From Actinomycetes bacterium (GTDB taxonomy: Bacteria; Actinomycetota; Actinomycetes; Actinomycetales; Actinomycetaceae), in NCBI GenBank assembly GCA_023389315.1, contig JAEWEQ010000063.1:1-42612 (forward strand): 42,612 nucleotides of DNA, given 5' to 3'. Numbering within the stretch: the stretch's first letter is position 1; the number at the start of each line of letters is the position of its first letter. Under the pieces are notes generated by a model. That model did not search any database, was not told the origin of the DNA, and saw only the letters and a program-made list of their open reading frames with translations. The position numbers were made by a program, and so were the translations under genes. Below, in pieces: positions 7,935 through 17,049 of this stretch.

Positions 7935-7968
7935 AACCCCGGCTTTTGGGCGGCGCGAAAACGAGAGC

Positions 7969-8706
7969 TTAAGAGTACAGGCTCACGAAGTTCGCGATGA
8001 TGCGATGCGCGGGGCTGACGTCAGCGCTTTCACACTGTTGGATAATCCGGGCTTGTTCGTCGGGCGGGTAGTAGCCAGATTTGGCGTAAGCGAGGATGCG
8101 CATATGCAGGGCTGGCCAATCGAGCTCCGGATGGAACTGGGTGCCGTACAGGTTATGTCCGACCTTGAATAACTGCACCGGGCACGAGGGCGTGGTCGCC
8201 AGAAGTTGCGCATGCGCGGGCATCACTTCGCAAGCTTCTTTGTGGCCCACGTAGGCTTGGAACACTTCCGGAATGCCAGCGGTAATCGGATCCTTTCGCC
8301 CCGCGTCAGTAAGTGAGATGGTGGGGGCGGAAATCTCCTCCGCATACTTAGTGGAGATCACCCCGCCTTGATGCCCCAGCAGCGTCCCCACCCCGTAGCA
8401 CACCCCCAGGAAGGGGAAATCCGCCGCCACTAGTTCGTCTAGCAGCTCCCTGAGCTCAGCTTCCACACGCAGTTGGGTGGCGGTTTTTTGCTCGGTTGGC
8501 AGCAGTGAATCGTAGGGCGATCCGCACAAAATAATCCCACTCCACTTCCCCACGTCCAGCTCTCCCAAAGGCTGCTGATCTAGGCGCCAGTGCACCAATT
8601 GGTCGGTGCTGAGCCCGCTGAGGCGGTGGAACATTTCGTACTCTGATTGGGCCACTTGCGCTTGGTCGCGAGTGGCGATGAGGAGAAAACGTGCGTCTTT
8701 GCCCAT
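7969..8706 (-). CDS. Class I glutamine amidotransferase-like protein
   Basis: This 245-residue protein is a stand-alone GATase1 domain. It shows the oxyanion strand (IILCGSPYD), the nucleophile elbow FLGVCYGVGTLLGHQGG with the catalytic Cys, and the catalytic His-x-Glu in TQFHPELD. Such free-standing domains, often called GMP-synthase-like, hydrolyse glutamine or act on gamma-glutamyl compounds; the acceptor here is unknown. It lacks the ATP-pyrophosphatase half of real GMP synthase. It is convergent with rsgA and divergent from the hisN-like gene. No Shine-Dalgarno is evident; a weak TAAGCT six bases before ATG 8706 hints at a leaderless start. Confidence 0.85.
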   Translation of the reverse strand: MGKDARFLLIATRDQAQVAQSEYEMFHRLSGLSTDQLVHWRLDQQPLGELDVGKWSGIILCGSPYDSLLPTEQKTATQLRVEAELRELLDELVAADFPFLGVCYGVGTLLGHQGGVISTKYAEEISAPTISLTDAGRKDPITAGIPEVFQAYVGHKEACEVMPAHAQLLATTPSCPVQLFKVGHNLYGTQFHPELDWPALHMRILAYAKSGYYPPDEQARIIQQCESADVSPAHRIIANFVSLYS

Positions 8707-8781
8707 GGGGTTAGCTTACGTGATGAGATCGGCTGAGCGCGGATGTTACCGCAGCCCGAGAACTGCGATAGCGTGGAAACC

Positions 8782-9576
8782 ATGACTGAGCCCTCCCCTT
8801 CGCTTAATGATCTAGAAATCGCCCTCGCCTTGGCTGATTTAGCCGACGAAGTGACGCTAGGGCGTTTCCAAGCCGCCGATTTGGCAGTCTCCCGTAAGGC
8901 TGATTCCACTTTCGTCACCGACGCTGACCGGCATACCGAGGACGTGTTGCGCCAGTACCTGCAAACGCATCGCAGCGGCGATGGGATCTTCGGTGAAGAA
9001 CGCGGGGCGAGCGGGGAAAGCAACCGCACCTGGGTGATCGACCCGATTGATGGCACCGCCAACTTCTTGCGCGGAGTGCCGGTGTGGGCCACGCTGATCG
9101 CACTGGTGATAGATGAGGAAGTTAAAGTGGGTGTGGTTTCTGCCCCCGCGCTGCAGCGACGCTGGTGGGCGGCGCGCGGTGAAGGGGCTTTTTCCAGTTT
9201 CGCTCGGCAGTCCCCACGGCGGCTGCAAGTGTCTGAGGTCCGCAGTTGGGAGCAGGCTTCGCTGTCGTATTCTTCCCTGACCGGGTGGCACCACTATGGG
9301 CATGAGGAGCAGTTCCGCTCCCTGATGGATAAGTGTTGGCGTACCCGCGGTTTCGGCGATTTTTGGTCCTACATGCTGGTGGCTGAAGGCGTGGTTGATA
9401 TCGCCTGTGAGCCGGAACTTGAAGTCTACGACATGGCCGCTTTGGTGCCGATTGTGGAAGAAGCTGGTGGGAAGTTCACTTCCCTCGCCGGCCAGCCGGG
9501 ACCGTGGGGAGGCAACGCTTTGGCTACCAATGGTCACTTCCACCAGCGGGTATTAGACCACTTGGAGTGGCATTAA
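8782..9576 (+). CDS. Inositol monophosphatase family protein, probably histidinol-phosphatase (HisN)
   Basis: This 264-residue protein has the metal-dependent phosphatase signatures of the IMPase family. These are VTDADRHTED, the metal ligands in G-E-E-R-G, the core WVIDPIDGTANF, and the late YDMAALVPIVEEAGG with the third metal-binding Asp. In Actinobacteria this subgroup with the G-V-P-V-W-A-T-L-I-A-L stretch usually acts as histidinol-phosphatase HisN, the penultimate step of histidine synthesis, though inositol monophosphatase activity cannot be excluded. ATG 8782 follows a weak GGAAA; the in-frame ATG 8743 would add 13 residues without family support. No his genes are nearby. Confidence 0.85.
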   Translation: MTEPSPSLNDLEIALALADLADEVTLGRFQAADLAVSRKADSTFVTDADRHTEDVLRQYLQTHRSGDGIFGEERGASGESNRTWVIDPIDGTANFLRGVPVWATLIALVIDEEVKVGVVSAPALQRRWWAARGEGAFSSFARQSPRRLQVSEVRSWEQASLSYSSLTGWHHYGHEEQFRSLMDKCWRTRGFGDFWSYMLVAEGVVDIACEPELEVYDMAALVPIVEEAGGKFTSLAGQPGPWGGNALATNGHFHQRVLDHLEWH

Positions 9577-9625
9577 CTACCGCCTTGTCAACAAAAATGT
9601 CCGTGCTCCGGGTTAGCGTATAAGT

Positions 9626-10822
9626 ATGAAGCTGCTACACACCGCGGACTGGCATTTAGGTCGGGTACTCCACGAAGTGAATCTGTTGCCCTATCAGGCA
9701 CAGTTCATTGATCACTTCATTGAGTTAGTCAAGGATGAGCGTCCCGATGCGGTGCTGCTGGCCGGTGATGTGTTTGATCGGGCGGTGGCGCCGGTTGAGG
9801 CTATGAGTTTGCTCGATGAGGCTCTTTTCCGATTGTCGGAGTTGACCCAGGTGCTGGTGATTCCCGGCAATCACGACTCTGCCTCGCGTCTGAGCTTCGG
9901 CTCGCGTCTTTTCACTAAACGCGTGCAGGTGGTTTGTGACGCCCAGCAGGTGGGCCGTCCCCTCACCCTGGGTGAGGGGCGCGCAGCCGTCCATCTTTAT
10001 CCCATCCCCTACTTGGAGCCGGACTTGGCACGCCATCGGCTGGCCCGGGAGTTGGACGAGGACGGTCGGCCGGTGTTGCTGGCCCGCAGCCATGACGCGG
10101 TGGTGGGTGAGGCGATGCGCCGGATTAACGCGGATTTGAGTGTGCGCGAGGGCGTGGGGATCGCCATTGCGCACGCGTTCGTAGCGGGCAGCGCCACCTC
10201 GGATTCAGAGCGTTCCATTTCGGTAGGCGGAGCCGAAGCGGTGTCGACCGCGACCTTAGCTACGGATTCAAATACTGGGGAGCACACAAAGTTACGGTAC
10301 CTGGCGTGCGGCCACCTGCACCGCCCCCAAACCCCGTACCAGGACGATGATTTCCAGGTCCGATACAGTGGCTCTCCCCTGCCTATGTCGTTTTCTGAAG
10401 CCAACGACCACAAATCCACTTCCGTGTTGGAAATCAGCGGCGGTAAGCTCGAGGTCCGCACGGTTGAGGTGCCCAGCGAACTGCGACTGCGCAACGTGCG
10501 CGGCACGCTGGATGAGCTCAAACGTCAGCTGCCTTCCTGGGCTGAGCAGGCGTATGTGAGTGTGGAAATTACTGACCCGGTGCGTCCCCCACAGTTGTTT
10601 AACCAAGTCCGCCAGCTTTTCCCGCAAGCGTTGGTGATCCGCCACGTGGGCACCGGGGACACTCCCGGTTTGGAAACCTCCCCACGCACCGACACTGCGT
10701 TGCGCCCGCAAGACCAAACCGAGGCTTTCTTCACTCGCGCCTTCGACCGGGCGCTAACCGATGAAGAGCGCGGCATTATCGATTCGATTTGGTCCCAGCT
10801 GCGGCAAGAGGAGGCTGTCTGA
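9626..10822 (+). CDS. sbcD: DNA exonuclease subunit SbcD
   Basis: This 398-residue protein is the Mre11-like nuclease of the SbcCD complex, which opens DNA hairpins and processes double-strand ends. The five phosphodiesterase motifs are clear: TADWHLGR at the N-terminus, LAGDVFDR, VIPGNHDS, A-I-A-H-A-F-V and C-G-H-L-H-R-P-Q. A C-terminal capping domain follows. Its stop overlaps the sbcC start by one base (TGATG), giving direct translational coupling. No Shine-Dalgarno is visible before ATG 9626. Confidence 0.96.
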   Translation: MKLLHTADWHLGRVLHEVNLLPYQAQFIDHFIELVKDERPDAVLLAGDVFDRAVAPVEAMSLLDEALFRLSELTQVLVIPGNHDSASRLSFGSRLFTKRVQVVCDAQQVGRPLTLGEGRAAVHLYPIPYLEPDLARHRLARELDEDGRPVLLARSHDAVVGEAMRRINADLSVREGVGIAIAHAFVAGSATSDSERSISVGGAEAVSTATLATDSNTGEHTKLRYLACGHLHRPQTPYQDDDFQVRYSGSPLPMSFSEANDHKSTSVLEISGGKLEVRTVEVPSELRLRNVRGTLDELKRQLPSWAEQAYVSVEITDPVRPPQLFNQVRQLFPQALVIRHVGTGDTPGLETSPRTDTALRPQDQTEAFFTRAFDRALTDEERGIIDSIWSQLRQEEAV

Positions 10823-13803
10823 TGCGTTTGCTTCGGCTAGATTTTCGCGCCATTGGGCCGTTCATTAAAGAACATAGCATTGATTTCACGGCCTTTGAAA
10901 ACGATGGCCTATACCTGCTGCGGGGTGAAACTGGAGCGGGCAAATCCACACTTATCGATGCCATCACCTACGCCCTCTATGGTCGCGTGGCAGGCGGTAC
11001 GGACTCCTCCAAGGAGCGTTTACGTTCCAACTATGCCAGTGACAATGACGAATCCTACGTGCGGCTACGGTTCGAAGTCGGCCAGGGGGTTTTCGAGGTT
11101 GAACGCAGCCCGGAGTATCGCAAAGCGGGCCGTAAGAGTGCGATCCCAGCTAAAGCAGTACTTTCGCGTCTTACTTTAGACGAGGACGGTCAGTGCTTGG
11201 AGACTGAGCCGATTTCGCAGCGCATCGGGGATATTAACAGCCAGGTGCAAAGCCTCCTGGGAGTGGATTACCACCAGTTCTTGCAAACCGTGGTGCTTCC
11301 CCAGGGTAAATTCGCTGAGTTCATCCAAGCTAAGAGCGATGAGCGTAAAGCGATTTTGTCTGCTATCTTCGCAACCTCCCAATTTGAGGCTTTCCAGGAC
11401 CGCTTATTGCGTCGCTGGAAAGACGTAAACGCTGAGCTTTCCAGTCAGTTGTCTAACTTGGAGTTCATTGCCGCCACCGTCAGTGACGAAGCGGCTGAGA
11501 ATGCTGCGGCTGGCGACTGGGAAGGCGCAGTAGCCGCGGGCGTGGCACAAGTGACTAACCACCAGCAAGTCTGGGAGACGAAAAATGCTGAGCGCCACCA
11601 ACACGCCCTCGCCGTGTATGAGCTGGCGGCCTTAGAGGCGGAAGCAACGGCGATTGCGCAGTTCCAGGCCCGCGAGAAACAGGTTCAGCAGAAGGAAAGC
11701 GAGCTAGACGCCCAGCGCCCGCAAGTAGAGCAGTTACGCCGCCAGTTGGAGGCATCGCTAAGCGCCCAGCCCGTTAAAGTTGCCCACCGGCAGCTGCAGC
11801 AGACCGAACGCTCTTTGCAGGCGGAAGAAAGCAACAGCGCGCAACTGTTGCAGGCCCTAGCTGATGCTGGAAACCCGGTCGACCCGCAACAGGTGGATGC
11901 CCATTGGGACCAGCTGCAGGCCCAGATCCAAGTTGTGGATACGACGCGGGAGGCGGCGCAAGAATGTGACCGCACGCGGGATGAGTTACTGCAGGTGAAC
12001 CAACAGTTGGAAAGCTTGGACGAACAGCTGCAAACTCAGCAAGGTGCGAAGGAACGCCTCGATGCGCAACTGCCCGTCATGACCCAAAACGTGCAGATAC
12101 TGCGGCAAATGGCGCAACCGGGTGTGGAGTTACAGTCCCAAGTGCAACAGCTAAAAACAACACTGGCGTTAGTAGAGGAAGCTGAAACTAAACGCGCGGA
12201 ACTGGTGGCACTGTCTGAGCAGATCAATCCGGCCGCGCACAAAGCCGATAGTGCTCGCCGCCTCAGCCAGTCCGTGACCCAACGGTGGTTAGCGGCTTCG
12301 GCAGCTGCTATTGCTGAACACCTTGAGCCGGACCAGCCGTGCCCGGTGTGTGGTTCTACGGTCCACCCCGCACCCCAGGTCCCCTCGGAAGATCATGCCA
12401 CCCAAGAACAGGTGGAGGCCGCGCAGGCCGCGCTACAAGAAGCCACTTCAGCCTTGCAGGAACTTCAGCTCCAGCAGCGGGACCTCACCAGCGCTATCTC
12501 CGGCCTGAACCAGCAGGTCGGCGGACAAGATCGCGCCACCTTGCAGTTCCAGCTGGAGCAGCAAGAAGCCGCCCTCGCCCAAGCCCTGGAGGCTGGTGAA
12601 AAGGCCAGCGCTTTGGAAGAGATCTTGCAGGTGCAGCGCAATAGTTTGGCGCAGCTGGTGGAATCCATGGCGCAGCAGGGTGCGCAGCGCAGCGCTTTGG
12701 CGCAAAAACGCACCGATTTGCGAGGACGGGTGGAAGCGCTGGAAGCGAGGGTGAGTGAAAATCTCGCCGGATTCGACACCCTGGAAGCACGTTCCCTCGC
12801 GCTCCAAAAACTAAAGGACCTGATGGAGCAGCTGCGTCGCGGCTTGGCCACCATTCAGACCCTGCGGTCCCATCGCAACCATGCCCTTGAGCAGATGGAA
12901 CAGGCTCTATCTGACACAACTTTTCCCGATTTAGAAAGCTGTCTGGCAGCTGCTTTAGAAGACGAACAACAATTCCAGTTGCAGGCCCAAATCAGCTCCT
13001 TCGATCAGGAGATGGCAGGAGTGCAGGCGCGCCGCGCAGAGCTGGATGCTTCAGACCTGCGTGGGCGAGTTGGAGCTGACAGCGCCGCGTTGCGCGGCTT
13101 GCTGCGTAAAGCCAAGGGCCGTGCGGAACGCGCTTTGCAGGCGGAAACTGCGGCCGCGAAGGAACTCGAAGCAGCCCAAACTCGCTTGCACAGTTTGCAA
13201 CAGGCGTTACTCCAATACCAGCAAAAGCGCGCTGGTAGTGAATCCCTCCAGCGCCTGGCGGAAGCTGCGCGGGGCGCCGCCTTGGATGAGGGACGCAGAA
13301 TCTCTTTGGACACCTGGGTTTTGCTCAACCAGTTCGACGATGTGATTGCCGCGGCCAACCCTCACCTGCTGCAGTTCTCTGCCCAGCGGTATCAACTCAA
13401 GCGCACGGTGGCTGATGCGGGTTCGCAAACCCAGTATGCGGGATTGGGATTAGCGATCCTGGATGAAGAAGCTGACGGTGAGCGAACGCCCTCGTCCCTG
13501 TCGGGTGGCGAGAAGTTCTACACCTCCTTAGCGCTGGCACTTGGCTTAGTGGAAGTGATCTCCTCTTACGCTGGGGGCCTGCAGTTCCGCTCCATGATCA
13601 TCGACGAGGGATTCGGGTCCTTGGATTATTCGCGCCTAGACGATGTGATGGCAGGGCTGGAGGCCATGCAAACCAGTGGTCGGACAGTGGGAGTGGTTTC
13701 GCACGTGACGGAGATGCGTAACCGCATCCAAACTGGGGTGGAGGTAACCCGGCTTTCCAGTGGTAAAGGATCCACCTTGAAGGTTTACGGGGATGATCTT
13801 TAG
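10822..13803 (+). CDS. sbcC: DNA exonuclease subunit SbcC (SMC-like ATPase)
   Basis: This 993-residue Rad50-like ATPase partners SbcD. Walker A (GETGAGKSTLIDAITYALYG) lies near residue 37. Long Gln/Ala/Glu-rich coiled coils follow on both sides of the zinc hook C507-P-V-C510, through which two arms dimerise. The C-terminal lobe carries the ABC signature SLSGGEKFYTSLALAL and Walker B MIIDEGFGSLD. ATG 10822 is chosen because it overlaps the sbcD stop and GAGGAGG lies about ten bases upstream. Its last four bases overlap the end of the opposite-strand DUF6912 gene. Confidence 0.96.
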   Translation: MRLLRLDFRAIGPFIKEHSIDFTAFENDGLYLLRGETGAGKSTLIDAITYALYGRVAGGTDSSKERLRSNYASDNDESYVRLRFEVGQGVFEVERSPEYRKAGRKSAIPAKAVLSRLTLDEDGQCLETEPISQRIGDINSQVQSLLGVDYHQFLQTVVLPQGKFAEFIQAKSDERKAILSAIFATSQFEAFQDRLLRRWKDVNAELSSQLSNLEFIAATVSDEAAENAAAGDWEGAVAAGVAQVTNHQQVWETKNAERHQHALAVYELAALEAEATAIAQFQAREKQVQQKESELDAQRPQVEQLRRQLEASLSAQPVKVAHRQLQQTERSLQAEESNSAQLLQALADAGNPVDPQQVDAHWDQLQAQIQVVDTTREAAQECDRTRDELLQVNQQLESLDEQLQTQQGAKERLDAQLPVMTQNVQILRQMAQPGVELQSQVQQLKTTLALVEEAETKRAELVALSEQINPAAHKADSARRLSQSVTQRWLAASAAAIAEHLEPDQPCPVCGSTVHPAPQVPSEDHATQEQVEAAQAALQEATSALQELQLQQRDLTSAISGLNQQVGGQDRATLQFQLEQQEAALAQALEAGEKASALEEILQVQRNSLAQLVESMAQQGAQRSALAQKRTDLRGRVEALEARVSENLAGFDTLEARSLALQKLKDLMEQLRRGLATIQTLRSHRNHALEQMEQALSDTTFPDLESCLAAALEDEQQFQLQAQISSFDQEMAGVQARRAELDASDLRGRVGADSAALRGLLRKAKGRAERALQAETAAAKELEAAQTRLHSLQQALLQYQQKRAGSESLQRLAEAARGAALDEGRRISLDTWVLLNQFDDVIAAANPHLLQFSAQRYQLKRTVADAGSQTQYAGLGLAILDEEADGERTPSSLSGGEKFYTSLALALGLVEVISSYAGGLQFRSMIIDEGFGSLDYSRLDDVMAGLEAMQTSGRTVGVVSHVTEMRNRIQTGVEVTRLSSGKGSTLKVYGDDL

Positions 13804-14240
13804 ACCTCGGTGAGCGCCGCCACGCGCGCCCGCTCCGCGCGGTCCCACCACACCAGTGGGTGGTTCTCAAGCAACTGCTCTACCGCTTCATCTGCTGCCT
13901 GTTGGTCCTCCAAAGCGCAGATGTGTGCTACGTCTTCGGTGGCGTCCTCGTCGTCAACTAGCAGTGCTGCTAATGCTTCCCACTCCAGTGCGCCGTCGGT
14001 GGGCGCGGTGGCGAGCTCCACGGCGGCAACAACTCGACGCATCGCGGACTTAGGTGACGGCTCGGCATCTCGGATTAGTTCCAAACTGGCCAGGGAGGCT
14101 TCCAAACTCAGGTGGTATTCCAACTCTTCCACCTCGTCAGGATGCTGGTGACTGGTGGAGGTAGGAACCGCCAAGAGTTCCCTCACCGGCATCTTAGCGG
14201 CGGTTAGGTCCGTCAGTAGTAGGGGTACAAAAGCGCGCAT
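13800..14240 (-). CDS. DUF6912 family protein
   Basis: This 146-residue protein of unknown function begins MRAFVPLLLTDL and contains a D-E-V-E-E-L-E-Y-H-L-S-L-E-A-S-L segment, then RRVVAAVEL, the acidic L-V-D-D-E-D-A and the near-terminal H-P-L-V-W-W-D. This resembles the actinobacterial DUF6912 family, which has the same opening, an E-E-L-E-Y helix, an R-R-V-V-x-A strand and a late L-W-Y/W. The frame stays open further upstream, but that extension is Pro/Arg-rich antisense to the CpaE-like tail, so ATG 14240 is preferred. Convergent with sbcC by four bases. Probably cytoplasmic; no catalytic motif is visible. Confidence 0.7.
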   Translation of the reverse strand: MRAFVPLLLTDLTAAKMPVRELLAVPTSTSHQHPDEVEELEYHLSLEASLASLELIRDAEPSPKSAMRRVVAAVELATAPTDGALEWEALAALLVDDEDATEDVAHICALEDQQAADEAVEQLLENHPLVWWDRAERARVAALTEV

Positions 14241-14277
14241 GCCCCCAGTTTGCCACACCGCTGGTACCACGGGTGCT

Positions 14278-15954
14278 TCACTTCCGCTTGCGTTTGTGCC
14301 GGTCGGCGCGCCGAGGGAACGCCCCACCTTGGTTCCCCTGCTGGTCGCGATGAAAGTCGGTGGTGGATTCAGGGGAGGGTGTAGCGGGAGGAGCCGCGGA
14401 GGAGACATTCGCAGAGGGGGAAGCCGCGGAAGATTCCGCCTCGGAGGCTGAAGATGCGCAAGATTCCGGCTCGCAGGTAGCAAACGCGGAAGCTACCTGC
14501 GCGCAGGGAGACGACTCGCAGGACACCGACCCGCAGGCGGGAGCCTCGGGAGCTGAGGACACGGACGCAGCGGCCAGCGTGTCGCCATCATCCTCATTGG
14601 CTACACTGTCCTCATGCTCCGCCTTCTGCATTGCCGGATCGGCCTGCGAAGACTGGCCCCCACCGCCGCCACTGGCAGTTGATTGCTTAGTGGCGAAGGC
14701 ACCTTTGAGGCGCGCTCCGAGTTGATCCAAACGCAGTTTTGAAACCCAGCTATCGGCGGGCTTCGCACGCTTGATCCACCCCCAGCCGGCAGCTTCCAAC
14801 ACGGCATCGAGGCTGGCCACGAAATCATCCCCGGGCTGACAGTCAATCACCGTGGTCCCACGCAGCAAGGCTTCATCCACCGCCGGTGAATGCTCCACAA
14901 TCACGTATGGCGCCGCAGACCCAATAGTGTCCATTACCGTGTGCAAGGAGGCGCGCGAGGCTGACCCGCAGGCCCCATCGCGCGCTTGATTAAGCACCAT
15001 GGCAGTCACCGGCACATTATGCTCAACGCAGTCACCCAAGAGCGCGTTCAAACGCATTAGACCCACGGCGTCGGCCCGCCCAACCAGGACCAGCGCATCG
15101 GCTTGCCGCGCTAGCCCCAGGTTAATGTCCTCTGGGGAGGGCACAAAGCTCATCAAAGACGGGTCTTCATCGGTGAAACCGCTGGAGAGGTCAACCACCA
15201 CGTCACCGTTGCGTCGAGCCGCGCGCAACACGTCAGACACTGCCTCGGTGGTTAGTTGTCGCCACCGATCCGCCCGCGTCAGCCCGGTCAGCAACGACAG
15301 GTTCGGACCGATTTTAGATGACAAGTCCGCCAGTGCGCGGGCATCGAGTTCCCCGCGATTACGCAGCGCCACTGCAGCTGCTAAACCCGATGCCTCCACC
15401 GGCAGACCAGTCATGAGCAGCAACGAAGGAGCTGTAATATCGGCATCAATCAAGGTTACCGGGCTACCAGCGTCAGCCATTTGACGGGCTAGATTCAGAG
15501 CTAAAGTGGATCGCCCCGGGGCTCCCGGTGTTCCCCACACCACCAGCACCCTACCCTCGGGCCCGCCTTCTTCCACCACCGGGGTTTCCACCGGGGCTTC
15601 CTGCCCCAGCATTCTTCTGCGCAAGCCGGTGGTGAGGGCTTGGGCCACGTCCTCGGCGATTCGATCGCACCACGCATCCTCCCCCACTCCCAAATGGTCG
15701 AGGGCGTTAGGGCAGGTCAGTAGCACAAATACGTTGGCCGCGTGGAGGCGATCGATCAAAGCGGCGTCGACTCCGGCGAAGGCAGCATCAGTTACCACCA
15801 CGCTGCCGGCGCCGGCTTCAACTGCCGCTTCAAGCTCAGCTAAATCAGCACACCGGTGGGTAACGTTGAACATTGACGTGCGGTCGTTGAGGACCTTAAC
15901 GACCTCGGCTTCTAGGCTGCCTTCGAGCCAAACAATGATGTTTTGCAGTGACAT
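14278..15954 (-). CDS. CpaE-like (MinD/ParA family) ATPase with Ser/Ala/Cys-rich tail
   Basis: This 558-residue protein has three parts. Residues 1-110 look like a receiver-like or regulatory domain. Residues about 135-400 are a MinD/ParA/CpaE ATPase fold with a P-loop GTPGAPGRST at 141-150, LIDADITAPSLLLMTGLP, DVVVDLSSG and L-V-L-V-G-R. The P-loop lacks the usual lysines (Arg in place of the Walker Lys, no signature Lys), so ATP hydrolysis is doubtful. Residues about 430-558 are low-complexity Ser/Ala/Glu with a run of cysteines, ending in a basic R-H-K-R-K-R-K. CpaE/TadZ proteins position type IV (Tad) pilus machinery, but no pilus gene is in view. It follows the SAF-domain gene by four bases, so the pair is co-translated. 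Confidence 0.75.
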   Translation of the reverse strand: MSLQNIIVWLEGSLEAEVVKVLNDRTSMFNVTHRCADLAELEAAVEAGAGSVVVTDAAFAGVDAALIDRLHAANVFVLLTCPNALDHLGVGEDAWCDRIAEDVAQALTTGLRRRMLGQEAPVETPVVEEGGPEGRVLVVWGTPGAPGRSTLALNLARQMADAGSPVTLIDADITAPSLLLMTGLPVEASGLAAAVALRNRGELDARALADLSSKIGPNLSLLTGLTRADRWRQLTTEAVSDVLRAARRNGDVVVDLSSGFTDEDPSLMSFVPSPEDINLGLARQADALVLVGRADAVGLMRLNALLGDCVEHNVPVTAMVLNQARDGACGSASRASLHTVMDTIGSAAPYVIVEHSPAVDEALLRGTTVIDCQPGDDFVASLDAVLEAAGWGWIKRAKPADSWVSKLRLDQLGARLKGAFATKQSTASGGGGGQSSQADPAMQKAEHEDSVANEDDGDTLAAASVSSAPEAPACGSVSCESSPCAQVASAFATCEPESCASSASEAESSAASPSANVSSAAPPATPSPESTTDFHRDQQGNQGGAFPRRADRHKRKRK

Positions 15955-15958
15955 GTCA

Positions 15959-16585
15959 TCACCCGCGTGGAACGATCACCAGGGTCGTGCCGGCCCCCGA
16001 AGTCGCAATGACTTTTTCTAAGTCCGTGGCCGGCACTGAGATTTCCACCGAGTTCACCCGCTGCCCTCCCAGCCCGGTGTCGGTGGGTTTCAGGTTCAAA
16101 ATGATCGCGTCAGCGCAAATAAGAGAGGACGCGGCGCTTTCTTCGTTACGTTCTTTCTTGGCAATGGACCACACTTCAACGCTGGTTCCGACTCCCACGC
16201 TAGAGGGGATACGGGTGGCCACGTTTATCACCACCTGGCGCCGGTCTTGCTCCGCCTGGGAGCTCACCGCAGAAGCAGGCAGCAACTCACCAGCATCTAG
16301 GGATCTCACAGCCACCGGATCCGCCGGCATCTTGCCAGCGCGCAGGTATGCGTCGGTGCCGGTGCGGGCTTTCACCACGGTGACCGCGTTTTCGGGGATC
16401 GCTTGGCCCTGCGCGACTGCCTCGGTCAGTAAATAGAGTTCCTCCCCGCCGCGGGCGCGTTGCACAATCCAGGTGGTTGCGAGCACCGAAATTAGTACGA
16501 GGACGATCCCAGTAAGTAGGCGTGGATCGCGGAGCATTGAGGGCCTGCGAGGCAGGCGAATTCTTGGGTTACGCTGTTTTGCCAC
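15959..16585 (-). CDS. SAF domain membrane protein (CpaB/FlgA-like)
   Basis: This 208-residue protein has a basic N-terminus, a single membrane segment (L-L-T-G-I-V-L-V-L-I-S-V-L-A), then a SAF domain (L-L-T-E-A-V-A-Q-G-Q-A-I then LDAGELLPASAV) and a C-terminal part with PATDLEKVIA and a final VIVPRG. SAF proteins such as CpaB/RcpC act outside the membrane in Tad pilus assembly; FlgA and antifreeze proteins share the fold. In Actinobacteria such genes commonly precede CpaE-like ATPases, as here. The start is uncertain: GTG 16585 is used because the family usually has a short basic lead, while GTG 16630 would add 15 residues and ATG 16537 would remove 16. No strong Shine-Dalgarno supports any of them. 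Confidence 0.72.
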   Translation of the reverse strand: MAKQRNPRIRLPRRPSMLRDPRLLTGIVLVLISVLATTWIVQRARGGEELYLLTEAVAQGQAIPENAVTVVKARTGTDAYLRAGKMPADPVAVRSLDAGELLPASAVSSQAEQDRRQVVINVATRIPSSVGVGTSVEVWSIAKKERNEESAASSLICADAIILNLKPTDTGLGGQRVNSVEISVPATDLEKVIATSGAGTTLVIVPRG

Positions 16586-16734
16586 CTTTAGATAATGCCT
16601 GTTTTTGTGCTTGGAAAACTGGGTTTCCACAATTTTGTGCTCGCTACTGCTGCAGATTGAGACTTATCCACAACTTCTTCAACAAACTGACAGCATCTGA
16701 CCCAAAGTGAAGAGTTTGTGGGATACTGGGTGGC

Positions 16735-16947
16735 ATGACTCCACGATTCCTTACCCTTACGGACGTAGCGGAGACCTTGAATCTGACCGCCTCAGCCGCC
16801 CGCGCGCTGGTCACTTCCGGCGAGCTTCCCGCCATCCAAGTTGGTGGCAAGCGCGTATGGCGCGTGGAAGAAAGCGTGCTGGAAGACTACATCGCGCAGC
16901 AGTATCGAGTGGCGCGCGAGCGCATTTCGGCTGGGGATTTCGACTAG
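16735..16947 (+). CDS. Small excisionase/BldC-type helix-turn-helix protein
   Basis: This 70-residue protein is almost entirely one winged helix-turn-helix: FLTLTDVAETLNLTASAARA, a recognition helix, then the wing Q-V-G-G-K-R-V-W-R-V-E and a closing helix LEDYIAQQY. The pattern is that of MerR/excisionase-type HTH_17 proteins such as actinobacterial BldC relatives. It is a likely DNA-binding regulator of unknown targets, or an architectural protein. It is divergent from the SAF/CpaE-like pair and convergent with the next gene. No Shine-Dalgarno precedes the ATG. GATACT at 16722-16727, seven bases upstream, could be the -10 of a leaderless mRNA. Confidence 0.8.
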   Translation: MTPRFLTLTDVAETLNLTASAARALVTSGELPAIQVGGKRVWRVEESVLEDYIAQQYRVARERISAGDFD

Positions 16948-16957
16948 CCTTCCAGTC

Positions 16958-16973
16958 CACGGGAACCCCCGTG
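16958..16973. terminator. Weak hairpin after the HTH gene
   Basis: CACGGG and CCCGTG form a six-base-pair stem around AACC, 11 bases after the HTH stop. There is no T-run, so terminator function is only suggested by position. Confidence 0.35.
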
Positions 16974-17049
16974 AGCGCACCGCACGCTTGCGCCAGGTGA
17001 CAGCTTAGGCTCCTTAGCCAACACCAATACACGCTCCTGGCCGCAGGCG

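Noticed and set aside
14241..14483. N-terminal extension of the DUF6912 gene
   Set aside because: The added residues are Pro/Arg-rich antisense to the CpaE-like tail, and the family begins at MRAFVP.
14360..14725. Acidic forward-strand ORF of 121 codons opposite the CpaE-like tail
   Set aside because: It is the antisense of a Ser/Ala-rich low-complexity region, has no Shine-Dalgarno and no family resemblance.
16664..16672. Exact DnaA box TTATCCACA in the gap before the small HTH gene
   Set aside because: A nine-base match is expected by chance about once in a few windows of this size. Only one imperfect neighbour lies nearby, and there are no origin genes or AT-rich stretch.
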